NCBI GenBank assembly: GCA_000697335.1
Contig: JNEM01011165.1
Span: 1-64,000, forward strand
Source of the DNA: Conidiobolus incongruus B7586
Lineage: Eukaryota > Entomophthoromycota > Entomophthoromycetes > Entomophthorales > Conidiobolaceae
Length of the DNA stretch: 64,000 bases
Reading direction: 5' to 3'
Positions 13,184 to 26,253 of the stretch are shown in pieces. Each line of letters starts with the position of its first letter. Position 1 is the first letter of the stretch. The notes beneath the pieces are model-generated. The model searched no databases, had not been told where the DNA came from, and saw only the letters and a list, made by a program, of their open reading frames with translations. The position numbers and the translations under genes were made by a program.

Positions 13184-13255
13184 GGGCTCCAACGGGAATT
13201 GAACCCGTGACCTCCCGCACCCAAAGCGGGAATCATACCACTAGACCATGAAGCC
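13184..13255 (-). tRNA. tRNA-Pro (anticodon TGG)
   Basis: Read on the minus strand, a 72-nt cloverleaf. Acceptor GGCTTCA pairs with TGGAGCC (one G-T). The D arm contains TGGTCTAGTGGTATGAT (A box). Anticodon stem CCCGC/GCGGG encloses loop TTTGGGT, giving anticodon TGG. The T arm contains GGGTTCAATTCCC (B box). No intron. A run of Ts follows downstream on the minus strand (TTTTTTATTTTG), suitable as a Pol III terminator. Confidence 0.95.
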
Positions 13256-15413
13256 TTACCTGGATTAATTAATATATACTATTTAAACCTATTCTATTTA
13301 AAATTTTAAAATTTTTATTTTCTTTTACTTTTTTAACATTCAATCTTTATACCTATTTCTCTTTACACTCTCTTTATTCATTTTAACAACTCATCTTTTT
13401 ACTTTTTTTAATATCTTTGGCTTTATATATATATATATATATTTATTTATTTATTTTTTAACAATAACCTCTTAAAAGTTCAATTTTTCCAAACAATTTG
13501 TAAATTTAATTATTAAAATTTCGACCGACGATTTTAAGAAATATATATATTTCACATTACATTTCTTCACAATTTTAAATTCGTAAAAAAATCCATTACT
13601 TTTTATTGAAATTTATATAAGTTTTTACAATTTTATGTTTTTCTGATATATGAAATAATTACATACAATTAATTTTGATCTAATAATATCATACAAATGG
13701 GAACTTTGAAGCCTATTTTGATTTGCCTACTGTTATTGTCAATTATCACAGTATTAATATACCAGTATTGATATCTTTTCAATAAATAATTTTTAATATA
13801 TTTTAGATTATAATTACCCACTTTGTCAATTCCTAAATTATATTATATATTTTTGATTAATATTATTAGGACAACTTCAAAATCAATAAATTTCAATATA
13901 GTTTATATTCAAAAGTTAAAACAGTTCAAAAATGTACTTATCAAATTTCATTATACAATTCGAAATTATACTGAATATTGAACCAAATTTTGATTACTTC
14001 AAATAGAAACTCTTTTCATTACCAAATATACATTTATGATCAGTTTTTGATAATCTAAATAGATAAAAATACAATCTTTTCCAAAAATAATCCAATATGT
14101 ACTCCTAACAAAGTACTATAAACTAACAAACCGGATTAGTCTTAAATAATAATTTAACGATGACTAATGCAATATAATATAAATATATAACTATTATTTG
14201 TTAATTAGGGTACTATTTGATTAGCAAATATAGTTTTATTTAACTATTTGAGTTATTATTTTAAAATTTTCCATAGATACTTCACCAAAAAAAATTAAAT
14301 TATTTAATTATGCATAATAATTTTAATTTAAAACATTTTTGATTATTTTATTAAAAAATAAAAAAATAATTTGAATTAAATTATATTAACCAAAATAAAA
14401 TAATAATATAGTCAAAAAATATAATTTTCTTTTAAATAAATTGAACTAAGAAGCTTAACTCTGCTCATGTTTATTTGACAAATCAAATATTTTTTCCATT
14501 TACGAAAATTCACCTTATTGTTTCCATATAATTTGACAAATTTAGTAATTTGGAGATTTATTTTTTTGAATTGAAATTTATACAAAAAATACAGTAATAA
14601 AGTATCATATTCAAAAGATCTTTAATACATGTTGAAATATTAATAAAATATATTTCATAATCTTGTTAATTGATGATTATAAATTGATATCAAATTTTCA
14701 AGTTATTTAAATTAATAATTTTTATTGAAATAATAATTTGATCATTAATTAATCATTTTAATAATTATATTAATATGACATTATCTAATTATGAATAACA
14801 ATTTTGTTAAAATTATTATTGATATTTGAAAAATTATAAATCATGATAATTAAAATTAATAAAAAAATATTGAATATGAAATATCAAGTCTGGATGTATA
14901 TGAAACTCAATTAAAGCATATAACTAGTAAGAAAAAATTGGATTTTGAGAATAATTAATCGCCAAAGGTCAAATGATGCTCTAATTATTATAATTTAATA
15001 GACTTTAGAGAGGTTTGGCCATGATAATTATACCAAATAGTTAAATATGTCAAAAATACAAAGGAATCTGTATGAAATATACAAATATCATTCTTCAAGT
15101 ATCCAACTATTCAAACTAAATAATATCTAATACATTATCCTTAAATCAGACTAAAAAATAACTAAAACAAATACCAATCAAATCAATCGAATCAAATTTC
15201 CAAATTATCAAATTGTCCTTGTTTTTAATTAAAAAAAATTTCAGGGATAATGATAAACATAATTTAAATTAATCTTTTCATTAATTAAAATTTTATTGTT
15301 CTTTTTCTATTATAAATTATCACCTTGGTCAAAATTTAATAAACATTATAATTATTGATTTACTTATAAATATTATAATATAAAGAGATAAATTGATATT
15401 ACATTAATACGAT
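13256..15413. other. 2.1-kb AT-rich intergenic region
   Basis: Mostly AT-rich non-coding DNA with a short (AT)n run near 13421-13441. The only coding hint is a 24-codon hydrophobic frame at 13697-13771, listed separately. Confidence 0.4.
13697..13771 (+). CDS. Possible hydrophobic microprotein or first exon
   Basis: An ATG opens a 24-residue frame, MGTLKPILICLLLLSIITVL followed by IYQY and a stop. It has the makeup of a single membrane segment or a signal sequence. It might be a stand-alone microprotein or a first exon (GTATT donors lie near its end with a TTTTAG downstream), but I could not find a convincing second exon. In AT-rich DNA such a frame could be chance. Confidence 0.2.
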   Translation: MGTLKPILICLLLLSIITVLIYQY

Positions 15414-16299
15414 ATGAAACAAGATAACGAGAATGAAAATTTTGGAACCGTTGGGGATCTTTCACGTTCACCTAGGGATATGGATAATTTTGAAGATAAA
15501 AAGTAAATTAAACAAAAAAAATAAAGTAATAAGAAATTAATCTCAATTTAGAACTTCTGAAGATAATATAGCACCTATTACAACTGATCAGTTGGAACAA
15601 TTAGACCAGTTAAAACTACTCGAGTAAATATCAAATCTGTAAAATTAAATTTAAGTTATTAACTATTTTGGTAGAGATAGAGTACTTCAAATGAATCAAA
15701 CGCGAGAAGTTGTTCAAACTACAGTTTTACACCTGATACGCCAGCAACAGTTATTAAGTGAAGTACAGAGAGAGAAAGAAAATTTGATGGAGGAGAAGAG
15801 AAGTGTTTTAGAAGATTTAAAATCGATTCAGGACGATATAACAACGGTACTATCTTATTCTTTTATTGGAAGTATTAAATTATTTATTCCAGTTGGGGTT
15901 TAGGTTGAACAATTAGAGTCTAATTTAATAGGAAATTGTAGACAGTTTATGCAGACTATGGAAGAGTTGAGAACTCAAGGTTTAGAAAAGCTAACTGGTA
16001 ACTATTAAAAATCAAATATTGTAATATATTATATTTAACATATTGTTTAGCTGAAGTTAACGAGCTTAGAGGGAGACTTGGATTAAGTAAAATTGACTAC
16101 CACTTTGAAGAAGATTTCGATTGTTTAAAGTAATTTACTATTTATTGAGCGTATAAAATTCTTTGATTAATCTATTCTTTTAATCAATAATAGAGACCTC
16201 AATCTACCTACGCAACTTGGCTACATTCCCAATATCAAAACGGAAGGAGGTGAATTAGAAGGTACACGCCATCTCAATTCTTCTCCAGGTCCTCATTGA
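15414..16299 (+). CDS. Unrecognised coiled-coil protein, six exons
   Basis: Six exons (15414-15502, 15552-15623, 15675-15846, 15904-15997, 16051-16129, 16194-16299) splice in frame to 203 residues, with introns of 48-64 nt bounded by GTA and AG. That consistent phasing across five introns is my main evidence that this is a real gene. The acidic N-terminus (MKQDNENENFGTVGDL) is followed by heptad-like helices from about residue 45 to 150: LEQLDQLKLLEDRVLQMNQ, LIRQQQLLSEVQREKENLME and EKRSVLEDLKSIQDDITTV. EVNELRGRLGLSKIDYHF and a short polar tail come next. No catalytic motif is visible. It could be a small kinetochore, cytoskeletal or complex-scaffold subunit; I cannot choose. Confidence 0.65.
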
Positions 16300-16928
16300 T
16301 TATTTGAATATATACTTATATAAACGCATATGACCTTCTATCTTGTTTTATTTGATAATATGCATAAATTTTAATAATTTTCATAATTCAGGATATGCTG
16401 GCGCTTAAATTAACAATCAGTTTCAATTAACACCTCAATTTCTACCAAATATTGAGAAATTGCATTTAATGAATGCAATTTTTTCAATGAATTCCAATAC
16501 TAGTTAGATTTTTTTCAGCCATATATTTTTAATCAAAAAATTTAATTCAAAGCTTTAATACCACTATTTAAATCAATTTATAATATTCTGAGTTTAAAAC
16601 GAATTTTAAGTAGTACAACTCAGAAAATGGGCTGATTAAAATGATTTTCAATGTATTTTTATAATCCAGCATTATTGATTTAAAATATATTGTTAATAAT
16701 CACAATATCAAGGTAAAAGCTAGTAAGAATATTGATGTTGAATAACTATTTAATAATATTTGAATTAATTTAAAAACAAAATATAAATAATATTAATTCC
16801 ACAATTTATATTCTTCACTTAATATAATCCCATAATCTAAAATTTCACCAAATTAACAATTTATAAATTCTCATCAAGTTTCCATACTTAAAATATTGAT
16901 TTTATCAAAAAAAAAATAATAATTTAAA
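16300..16928. other. Intergenic spacer
   Basis: AT-rich DNA between two rightward genes with no visible feature. An A-rich leader precedes the next start. Confidence 0.4.
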
Positions 16929-17281
16929 ATGGATGATACTTTCCAGCAAGTACAAAAACAATGCGCCGAACAACTCAAAGCCTTAGGTGAATGCATCGAA
17001 AAGTATCAAGCTGACTATCCCTCAAAATGTCAAGCTCAGAGACAAGCTGTCACAGTTTGCGCTGAAAATAAGTAATTCCCTATAAAATCACAATGATATA
17101 TTCATTAACCCTTCAATTTAGTGTCCCAATCCTCAAACACATCAAGACAGAATGCTTCGACATTATTAACAAGTACGAAGATTGTATCAACAAGAACGCT
17201 GACAATCCCCAAACCTGTATGCCAGAATTACAAAAGTTGTCAGAATGTAGTGATAAAGCTAGAAAATCTTTTTTACAATAA
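16929..17281 (+). CDS. CHCHD5/Mix14-type quadruple CX9C mitochondrial protein
   Basis: Two exons (16929-17071, 17122-17281) give 100 residues. Four CX9C motifs are visible in two pairs: CAEQLKALGEC with CQAQRQAVTVC, then CFDIINKYEDC with CMPELQKLSEC. The linker VPILKHIKTEC resembles the VPSVKSIMSEC stretch of yeast Mix14. Proteins of this type are imported into the intermembrane space and oxidised by Mia40. There is no cleavable presequence, as is usual. The molecular role of the family remains poorly defined. Tandem twin CX9C motifs, spacing and length all fit CHCHD5/Mix14 better than two-motif proteins such as Cox17 or Cmc1. Confidence 0.85.
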
Positions 17282-17473
17282 TTTAGATACTTATTTATTC
17301 CTCTTTAATAATTTAAAAAAAATTAATATTTTAAGAGGTTTAAAATCAAATAAAATTGAAATTAGAATTTTGCATTCTAAAGTTTTATTAATATATTTTG
17401 ATTTTTATCTATATTTGTTCTAAAAGATATCTAAAATGATTATTATTAGCCTTTTGTCCGTTTTTAATAGCTC

Positions 17474-17520
<47 letters not shown>

Positions 17521-19010
17521 CAAATAGATATTCAAAATTTAATTTGAATCAATTTTGATTTCATTTTCATTAATGATTTCATTATATTTATATCAGTGAT
17601 AAATTAATTAATTTAATAATTCACAAAAAAATTAAATTTTTATAAACTATTTGTAAATTAATGTTAATAGTTATTATCAGGAATAATCGTGGATTATATT
17701 ATTATATAATATTAAATGATTTATACTTAATAATATCTTTTGAATCAGAATTATAATATTATAATATTTTTTAAAACATTTAATTTGACAATTTATTATA
17801 TAATATATTTAAATTTAATTATAAGAAATTAAAATAAAAGTATAAATAATTATAGATAAATCTATAAATAATAATTTAAGTATAAAAAGATATTAATAAA
17901 TAAAAGATTGATAATATAAAGCTAATTGGAATCTTTTAACAATATTTAAGTATTGTAAATATGTGACATTTTGTGAATGAGAGGCAAGTGCTTCATTATC
18001 AAAATTCTGAATTCAATTTTATTCAGCTAAATTTAGTATTTTAACAAAAATTCAATTGATTAGCAAACTATATCTTGCATTTATCCATTAGTGCATTTGA
18101 ATAAAATAGATAAAAAATGTTGCCAATATAGTAAGTCCTTAATTTGTTTAAGGAACATTATTTACCATTAATACATTTATTATTTTATGTTTAATAATAT
18201 TATTTGATTGATATATCCATTCAATTCAATCAGACTATTTTGTTTCCAATTTGAATTTAATCAAATTATGATTCACATCGAATTGTTAATTCAAAATGTT
18301 GACTTTATGAGGTATCTATTAGTAGAATATCACGTATGAAAAGTGCAAATTATTGAATTTTATTATCTACAGAACAACTCATCACTACTCATTATTTGGT
18401 TGTTATTCAACCTCATAAATATATGTTTTAAATTTTAGATAAACAAATTGTGATAATCGCTTTTCAATATAATTAAAGATTCGACTAAATTTTTAGAAGA
18501 TATTCAATATGTTAAAGTAAAAAATCAGCCATTAATCATAAATATATTAATCAACTGTAAATTATCAATTCAAAATTTCAATATGTATATCAATTTATTA
18601 TTTTTAATCTTTGAGAATTGACCAATAAAAATTAATTAACAATAATTAAAAAAATTAATTTAAATATTTCATTATAATTGAATTAAAAATAAAATAATGT
18701 ATTTTAATTTTTTAAAATAGTGTATTATTGGTAAAAATTTCCTTTTTCTAATTTTATTCAATTTGATTCAAAATGATTATTTTTTTTAAAACTGTTTTAT
18801 TTGACAATTTGAGTCACTAATACCATATCAAAATATAATTAAAATTTCATCCTCATTCTATTTTCTTAATGCAAATCAATAACATTTTATTGAAAATCAT
18901 TTGAGAAATAAAATTAATATTCTAATAGAAATTTCCTATCAATGATGTTTAATAATTGATTCAGTATTATAACTGATTGACACTTTCTTCATTCTATAGT
19001 TTTAAAATAA
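17282..19010. other. 1.7-kb AT-rich intergenic region
   Basis: Non-coding AT-rich DNA. Contains the (AT)n microsatellite described separately. No gene or RNA seen. Confidence 0.4.
17478..17517. repeat. (AT)n microsatellite
   Basis: About 40 bases of nearly perfect TA dinucleotide repeat, longer than the AT background produces elsewhere except near 59164. Confidence 0.9.
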
Positions 19011-19462
19011 ATGAACTCTCAAATCACTCTAAATCGTCCTTTGGATGAAAATATTGTAAATACCAGAAGATCCAAAACCCTGTTGGAACAGTTGACCAAT
19101 TGGCGAATTCTATTGCTAATAACTCTGTCAGCAGCTTCTCTCATTGCTTTTAGTTTGGTCACTTTTTTCAAAGGTCCTGAATTGGTAAAATATTTAAATA
19201 TTGCAAGAGATGAAATTTTGAAATATCCAGGATGGTAAAATATTATTTTTTTAGAATATTAGAATATTAACTCGGTTTAGGGGTGCTTTTGGCCTAGTGT
19301 GCTTTTGTTTTTTAAGTTGTTTTCCTCCTTTTACAGGTCACGGTTTTTGCGCTATGTTTACGGGATATATCTTTGGTGTGGGTTATGGTTTTTTGATAAT
19401 TTATCCTTCTACGGTGTTGGGTATTATTGGGTGTTATTGGTTAGGAAGGTAATTCATATATT

Positions 19463-19496
<34 letters not shown>

Positions 19497-19925
19497 AATT
19501 GTTATAATGTTTTTAGGAAATTGTTTTATAAACAGGTCATCAAATTATTGTACCAATATCCTACTTTTAAAAAGTTAGACCGAAGAATTGAAAAAGACGG
19601 TATCAAACTTGTGATCCTACTTAGGTTGGGACCATATCCATTCAGCTGGTTAAACCTCATGTTCAGTAGTATTTCAATCCCTTTCTACCAATACTTTTGG
19701 GTTGTAGTCATAGTAAACATTCGAGTCTTACTCACTATCTATATTGGGACTACTTTAGACTCTCTTCTAGATATGTTCCACTCCGGAATTCACGGAAATA
19801 CCGCTCAAATTGTCGGATTTTGCGTCAGTATGACTTTCTTAGCCATCAGCAGTATTTACACTTTTTACTATTTTAGAAAGACCGTTAATGATAAGAGTTT
19901 GGATGAATCAGATAGTGTTGTATAG
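19011..19925 (+). CDS. TVP38/TMEM64-type membrane protein with VTT (SNARE-associated Golgi) domain
   Basis: Three exons (19011-19234, 19281-19448, 19517-19925) give 266 residues. A hydrophilic N-terminus is followed by a membrane helix (WRILLLITLSAASLIAFSLV). Then comes the VTT domain: FPPFTGHGFCAMFTGYIFG (the conserved P..P..G...G..FG loop), STVLGIIGCYWLGR, and DGIKLVILLRLGPYPFSW, which corresponds to the family's L.R..P.fP... motif. Further C-terminal helices and a polar tail follow. The family sits in Golgi/endosomal or ER membranes and includes lipid-scramblase-like members (TMEM41/VMP1 relatives). The second intron contains an (AAT)n stretch. Confidence 0.88.
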
Positions 19926-20242
19926 TAGTGTTTAAAAGTAACTAGTGATTTTTAGAATTTTTGTTTGTACAAATATTCGTATTTATAATCTTCAGAGATA
20001 CCAAAATTTGAATGATATCATATTGGTAATAGAATTTGAGACGACATTACCTAACTCGGTAAATGAAACCGCAATTTGAAATTTTCCCAATTTGGTGCCT
20101 AAGGAAATCTAAAGTATAAATTTGGTGTACCCATAAATTTTTAAGCAAATGTTAAAATATAAATTATGATCGAATTTCAATTCACCTAATACACCCCAAT
20201 AAATAGTCATAATAATCTTTAATATTATTCATATTTAATAAG
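19926..20242. other. Intergenic spacer
   Basis: About 320 bp between two rightward genes. It is slightly less AT-rich than other spacers around 20040-20140 but has no reading frame of note. Confidence 0.4.
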
Positions 20243-21544
20243 ATGGATTTAGAAAATGTAACAAATTATGAAAAACTTTTAGAACAAAAATTACGATTAG
20301 ATGATAGACATTTCACATTAGAATTAAATAAATCCCACGGATATGTAGATTTATTAGAATATTTATTTAATTTACCTATTGCTTCTTATCCAACTGACGA
20401 CACAGATAACCAATCCCTGAAAAACTGTGTGAAACTGAGTTTCTTATGGATAACTAGGTGGAGTTCTTTATCTTTAGACTGTATGGTCCTGAAGTCCCCA
20501 ACACCAACGCTGCTAATCAGTTTTGCCAATGCCTTCTTACCTTTGAATTTGGACTCTGTGAGTGACATATTTGACAAATTTTTGGACAAGTACCCCAACC
20601 TACCGCTCGAATTCAATGATTACGGTCTCGAGTTGAGCAACTACATCTGGCGACTCATCAAAAAAGTCGAAAAGAGTCACTCTTCCAGACATTTGGAGGA
20701 GCTTGGCGAAATTTTGAATCAATTTGGCAACCAGTTGGCAATTACTATGACGAATTTGAAAATGGTGAGTGATTCCTTATTCTATGAATTTGGCTTGAAT
20801 CAGGAGGAATTATTGGAGAGTGTTCTGCATTTTTACGAAATATTGACGAAATTAATTACCAAAGACATTATGAAGGATGTGATGATAAGAACTAAGACGA
20901 AGGTGCTAAGTTTGATTCATACCTTGGTGGATTTGAAATACTTCCAGCCTATTCTAAATAACACCACAGCTGACCCCAAGCAACTTGCAGAGGATTTGAA
21001 TGCGATGGTGATGGGATCGATGGACCAGTTCCCATTAAATATGAATACATATATAGGTACAGATGCTGCCATCTTTTCCGATTTGGAATTTTATTTTCAA
21101 TGGAGCAGTAAATTTCAAGAGATTCAGGATACGATATTTAATGGGTAATATTTTGATGTTATTTGTAAAATATTTTTATTGATTGATTTTTTTAGATATG
21201 ATTCCAAATCGGAATATGTAATACAATCCCTTAAACAGTACCTAGACTCCGCATATCAACCTTACAACGGCCACGTTATCCCTGCAGAATCTTTACATGA
21301 CAAGACTACCACACCTAACTTACCGTCCAGCACATTAGAATCTCAGGACGACTTACTCACAGCGGAGCAAGAATCTCTAATCTCACAAGTTCGCGACCTA
21401 TTCCCAGAGCTTGGGGAAGGTTATATCCAAGTATGTTTACGGGAGTTCCACTACGATGTAGAGTTGACGATTATGAATATTTTGGAGAATAATTTACCCT
21501 CTCATATCTTAGGATTGGATAAAGGGATGAATAAGATCAAATAA
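20243..21544 (+). CDS. CUE3: CUE-domain protein related to ASCC2/Cue3 (RQC-trigger complex)
   Basis: Two exons (20243-21144, 21196-21544) give 416 residues. The C-terminal CUE domain is clear: ISQVRDLFPELGEGYIQVCL then REFHYDVELTIMNILENNLP and SHIL (about residues 362-408). This matches the ASCC2 pattern of V.dLlPeLG.GFI..CL..Y..dvE.vI..iLe.nLP..L. The preceding region of about 350 residues is mostly helical, as in ASCC2/Cue3. In yeast, Cue3/Rqt3 works with Hel2, Slh1 and Rqt4 to split collided ribosomes by binding ubiquitin on the stalled 40S subunit. The protein is shorter than yeast Cue3 (about 620) and human ASCC2 because it ends about ten residues after the CUE domain and lacks the long basic tail. 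Family call good, orthology likely. Confidence 0.82.
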
Positions 21545-22402
21545 AAAGGAGGTATTTATTTAAGATAATTTATTGAAATCAATTAAAAGTTGATGAAATA
21601 TGTTAAAGTATTAAAATATGTTGAATTATATTAACCAATAATGTTAAATTGTAATTTAATCCAAGCTATATTCTCTTTTTCAATATATTCTAATTTTCAA
21701 ATTTAACCAATTTTCATTATTTATCAAAAAATCAATTTTGTTATTAATAAGAGTAAAATTCCTAAATTTTAGAAAAATTACAAAATATTTTGTTTTAACT
21801 AAAATTATTCAAAATAATTAGAAATATAAAAAGAATTAACTTAATGTAAAATAATGATAACAACTTGATTAATCTTTTTGACAATATTTTAACTTTATTA
21901 ATTTCAATTTAATATAAAAACAATTCAATTTTTATTCAGTTAACTTTATAAATTTACTAAATTGATTATAATTTATTAAAAACAAATAAAATAATATTAT
22001 AAGTATATATTTATATATTTTAAATTTAATTCAACTTTTAAAAATATATTTTATTAATATTAAATTATATCTTATGTAAATTATTTTATTTTAATATTTT
22101 CTAAAAAAAATTTTTTTAAAAAATGAATTTTAATAATTCATACTTAAAATATAATAACTCTTATATTTTTCCAAATTAACCAATTAAAATTAATTTTAAA
22201 GTTTATCTAAATATTTTGTAATGATTCAATTATTACGTTTAACTTTGCATTTTTTTTATTCATCATTTTAATTTCAATTCAATATTAATTATTAATTAAG
22301 AATTTTTATTTAAGGATATTAATATTACAATATATTATATTATAATACATTTAAACAAATAATTTAGTATAACAAGAAATATATAATTAGAAAAAAAATA
22401 TT
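21545..22402. other. Intergenic AT-rich spacer
   Basis: About 860 bp of very AT-rich DNA between rightward genes. No feature seen. Confidence 0.4.
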
Positions 22403-24070
22403 ATGACAGATATTTATAATTATTCTACATCTAACGAATTTACCCCCAGTAATAACTTTAATGACACTAAACCCAACTGTTGCAACTTAAGTCAAGTAGT
22501 AGGCTCCAACGACTTACAATTCAGTATTACTAACGCAGAAAAAGTATCAGAGGGCGGCCATTCTTTCATAGCTTACCTTATCCAATTCGACGTAATTTTA
22601 TTATAATTTTTATATTAATAACAGTATTAAAAGTTGTTTAGAATTATGAAGTGAGGAGGAGGTATTCCGAATTTGAAAGTTTGAGAAAATCCTTGGTGAA
22701 ATTGTATCCAACTGTAGTAGTGCCTCCTATTCCTGAGAAACATACTATTGGTAAGAGTTTATTTATTCTTATGCACTATTATATCACTAATTGTTACGGT
22801 TTTAGCTCAATACGCCGTCAAGCAGAACAGAGCCAAAGATGACTTGATAATCATCGAAAAACGCAAACGAATGTTGCAATCATTTTTGAATAGAGTGAAA
22901 CGTCATCCTATTTTAGCTGCTGAGCATATCTTCCACAGATTTTTGGAGCATGGAGTCAACTGGCAAGAGGTTTTGAATACCCCTCCGCTAAGTACATTGC
23001 CAAAACATCCCCACTTTCATGCGACCGCTGCTGCTAAGAACGATCCTAATTCACCTAACCCTACAGCTCCCGGAGCTCTTGCCAGTTTGAAAAAACCTGA
23101 CCCGAAATTCGTCGAAGCCGAGCAGTTTACTAACAAATTTTCAAATGTTATTAGCGGTCCTATTTCCAAGACCATTGTCAGATTGATGAAGAAGGCCAAC
23201 GACTTGTCACTAGACTGCGCTGAACTTGGAGCTGTCTACAACGGTTTTAGTTTAACTGAGAATGATCAGTTGGCTACAGCTATTGAAACCGTTGGTAAGG
23301 CTGTCGACCAAACATTCTTGGCCACTGGAGAAATGGTTAATGCTATTGGTGGAGAAGTTTCTGAGCCCATTGAAGAGTACGTTAAATATGGTGATATCAT
23401 TAAGAAAGTTATCAAATTCCGTCATCAGCACCACCTCCAAGTCGAATACACAGCTGACTCGCTTGAAAGTAAACGTGCATACCTCATAGATCTCGAAGCT
23501 CAAGAGGAAGAAAGCAAGAAGATCGCTGCAGCTCTTCAAAAGGAAACCGAAAGCAGAGATCCCTACTCTGACGATGAATCCGTATACAATGAAGAAGAAC
23601 TTGCAGCTAACCCCAATTCCCAGGATCTTGTGCCCAATGCCGAAGTATTTGAAAATCAGACACCTTCTCCTAAACAGCAGTCCAGACGCGGATCGGCGGC
23701 CGACGAGACTGGCCCATCTTCAGCGCCCAACATGCCCACACCCAAGCGCAGCACCAACATTCTCAATATTATTGGCCACACGATCCAAGGTCTCATTGAT
23801 GTGAACCCTGAGATCACGCGTCGCAATAACATCTCGAAAACCAAAGAAGCGATTATTCACCTTGAAGAACAACTGGAACAATCCACCCTCGACCTCAAAG
23901 AACTCAGTACTGCTATCCAACAAGATCTGGACCGATTCCAAACGCAAAAGCTCGAAGATTTCCACGAGATTTTGGGTAATTTTGCTAGACTGCACATCGA
24001 TTGGTGCAAAAAAAACCTGGAGGCTTGGGAGGATGCGAAAAGGGAAGTGGATCAGATCCAGGTGGACTAA
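22403..24070 (+). CDS. Sorting nexin, Snx41/Atg20 type (PX-BAR)
   Basis: Three exons (22403-22591, 22642-22750, 22806-24070) give 520 residues. The PX domain spans roughly residues 35-140. [20 protein letters not shown] holds the RRYSEF phosphoinositide-binding motif, [12 protein letters not shown] the proline loop, and [19 protein letters not shown] the third basic element. A long helical BAR-like region follows (about 180-300 and 430-515), interrupted by an acidic, Ser/Pro-rich disordered insert (about 290-390) that includes [13 protein letters not shown]. Such an insert within the BAR region is a hallmark of Snx41/Atg20 proteins, which act in endosome-to-Golgi retrieval and selective autophagy on PI3P membranes. 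It could be either Snx41 or Atg20; early fungi often have one member. Confidence 0.87.
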
Positions 24071-26253
24071 TCATACTTTTAATCTCTTTTTATTTCTATT
24101 AACAATTTTTTTTAAAATATTATTCATTTCCAAATTATATAATTAATTTTTGATAATGATTCAATTTATCAAATTATCAATTTTTTTATTAATATCAATA
24201 TCAATTCACAAAGCCTATAACATTGTTTAGTCTTAGTTATACAATATATCCGAATTTGCTGTATTTCATTGTTTTTAATTATTTTTTACTTAGTTTATTC
24301 ACAATATACAATAGCAACTTTCTATAAGCCTAAGCTTGATAAATTGAATGATTTAATAAATATTAATTGTTTATATAGAATTTTCTTAAAAGGATGTATA
24401 TAAATATTGTTTATTAATTCGAAATTTTGGATTATAAAACTAACTTGCAATTTTAAATTCATTAGCATAATTTGTTTTTAATAATAAGTAAATTGGATGA
24501 TACAATCATGAGGAGAAAATATTATCAATCAAAATGATACAAGTGAATATTGAAAAATTAATTGATTATATAAAATACTATAAGTATTTTAATAATATAT
24601 TTGTTTTGATCAACATATATTTGTCAAATTGCATTACTTTGAAAGTAATGAAAAATGCTGAATGATTAATAATTGACAATGTTAATATATAAATTTTGGA
24701 TAATAAATTGAGTTTATAATATATCCTTTTTTTAAGTAAAATATGGTTTGAAACTTTGAAATTTAATTTTTTTTTCAAGTGCTTTGAATAAAAGTTGAGT
24801 TTTCATTTTTATAAATTATAGTTAAATTTTCAATTTTAAATTAGTTTATTTGTAAATTATAAATATTTTTATTAAAATTAATTGTATTAATATAATATTA
24901 GAATTTATTATATATAAAATTATTCAAATTTCATAAGATATTGAATTTAAAAATTAACTTAATAATTATGATATACAATTTTTAATATTTACAAAAATTA
25001 GGTTTCAAATTGAATATAATAAAGTAAAAATTATAAATTTACCTTAGTGCAGTTATATTCTCAAAAAAAAAACTTTATCATATTATGTCTATTAAAGTAT
25101 ATGAATTTGAATTAAATATAATTATATTCCAATTTTACGAAATTCGGAACTTTAATATAAAAATTCATTCCAGATAGGATATAATGGCAGAAACCATTAA
25201 AGAATATTTTAATATTGAATATATTATATTCCAAATTAAAATACTATTAACTATATTTTTTTAAAATCCCATTAGTCTTATAAATAAAAGTGTAAAAATG
25301 AAAATCACACTTCAAAATTGAATAATATAATTTGAAAATACTTTTATCTAGTTTCAATTTTGGAAGTTCCACATTAGATATGATATATTTTAGATATTTA
25401 AGTCTTGCTATGAGTATATTTTTATAGACCAAAGTGAATTATCAATTATCTCAAACTGGTTGTTTTACAATATTATATATTATTTTGAAATAGATATAGC
25501 TTTAAATTATCCTAAAAACTGTTATGTATTAATAAAATATCATATAGCTAATTTTACCAATAATTAAAAAGAGTAAATTACTTTTGATTAAAATATACTA
25601 AAATAAAAAATTGAAATTATATTTGAAATATATTGTGCAGCCATCACATAATCAGAAATATTTATCCAACTTTTAAGTCCTAATGATATAATTTTTTGCT
25701 TTTTATTGTTTAGCCAATAAAATAACATAAATATCTTTTTACATGTTTTTAATGGGTAGATATTAGAGAAAGAACTGAAAATATATTATAAAAATCTAGG
25801 TTTTAAAATTTCCAAAATTGGAAATCAAATTTTTCTTGAATAAAAATTCTATATCTTAATTTACTAGTAATATTTTTTTGTAATATTTATATGGTAAAAT
25901 GAATCAGGAACAATAAAAAATATATTACGAGAAGTATCATTTTGATAAACTAAAGCTATTTGATAACCATCAAATGATTTATTAATCAAATTTTTAATTT
26001 TTGCTATTTATGTTCAATTGTTTTGGTAGCTAAAATATATTAAAATGAATTAAAACTCTTTGAGTCCATATTCATAATACTAAATTGAGTTAAATAGTTA
26101 TGTAAACTAAAGTTAATGAATTCTTCCAAATGATATTCAACAAGTTGTATCAATGAGTGGAATTAGTCATCGTATATGAATATTGTAGTGTGGAAGTATA
26201 TATTAATGCTGTTATTGATCATATTTCAAGCAAAAATTGTCAAATTTATAACC
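24071..26253. other. 2.2-kb intergenic region
   Basis: AT-rich, no coding-like frame of substance. A 26-codon in-frame extension upstream of the LPMO-like start (26176-26253) is read as leader because the downstream ATG makes a good signal peptide. Confidence 0.4.

Noticed and set aside
17478-17517. (AT)n tract considered as part of a CRISPR-like or origin array
   Set aside because: Simple dinucleotide repeat without spacers; the genome is eukaryotic.
23017-23995. Minus-strand frames of 60-95 codons within the sorting nexin
   Set aside because: Antisense shadows of the coding exon with no independent signature.
26176-26253. Upstream in-frame start of LPMO-like copy 1
   Set aside because: Would bury the signal peptide and the required N-terminal histidine; copy 2 has no equivalent extension.
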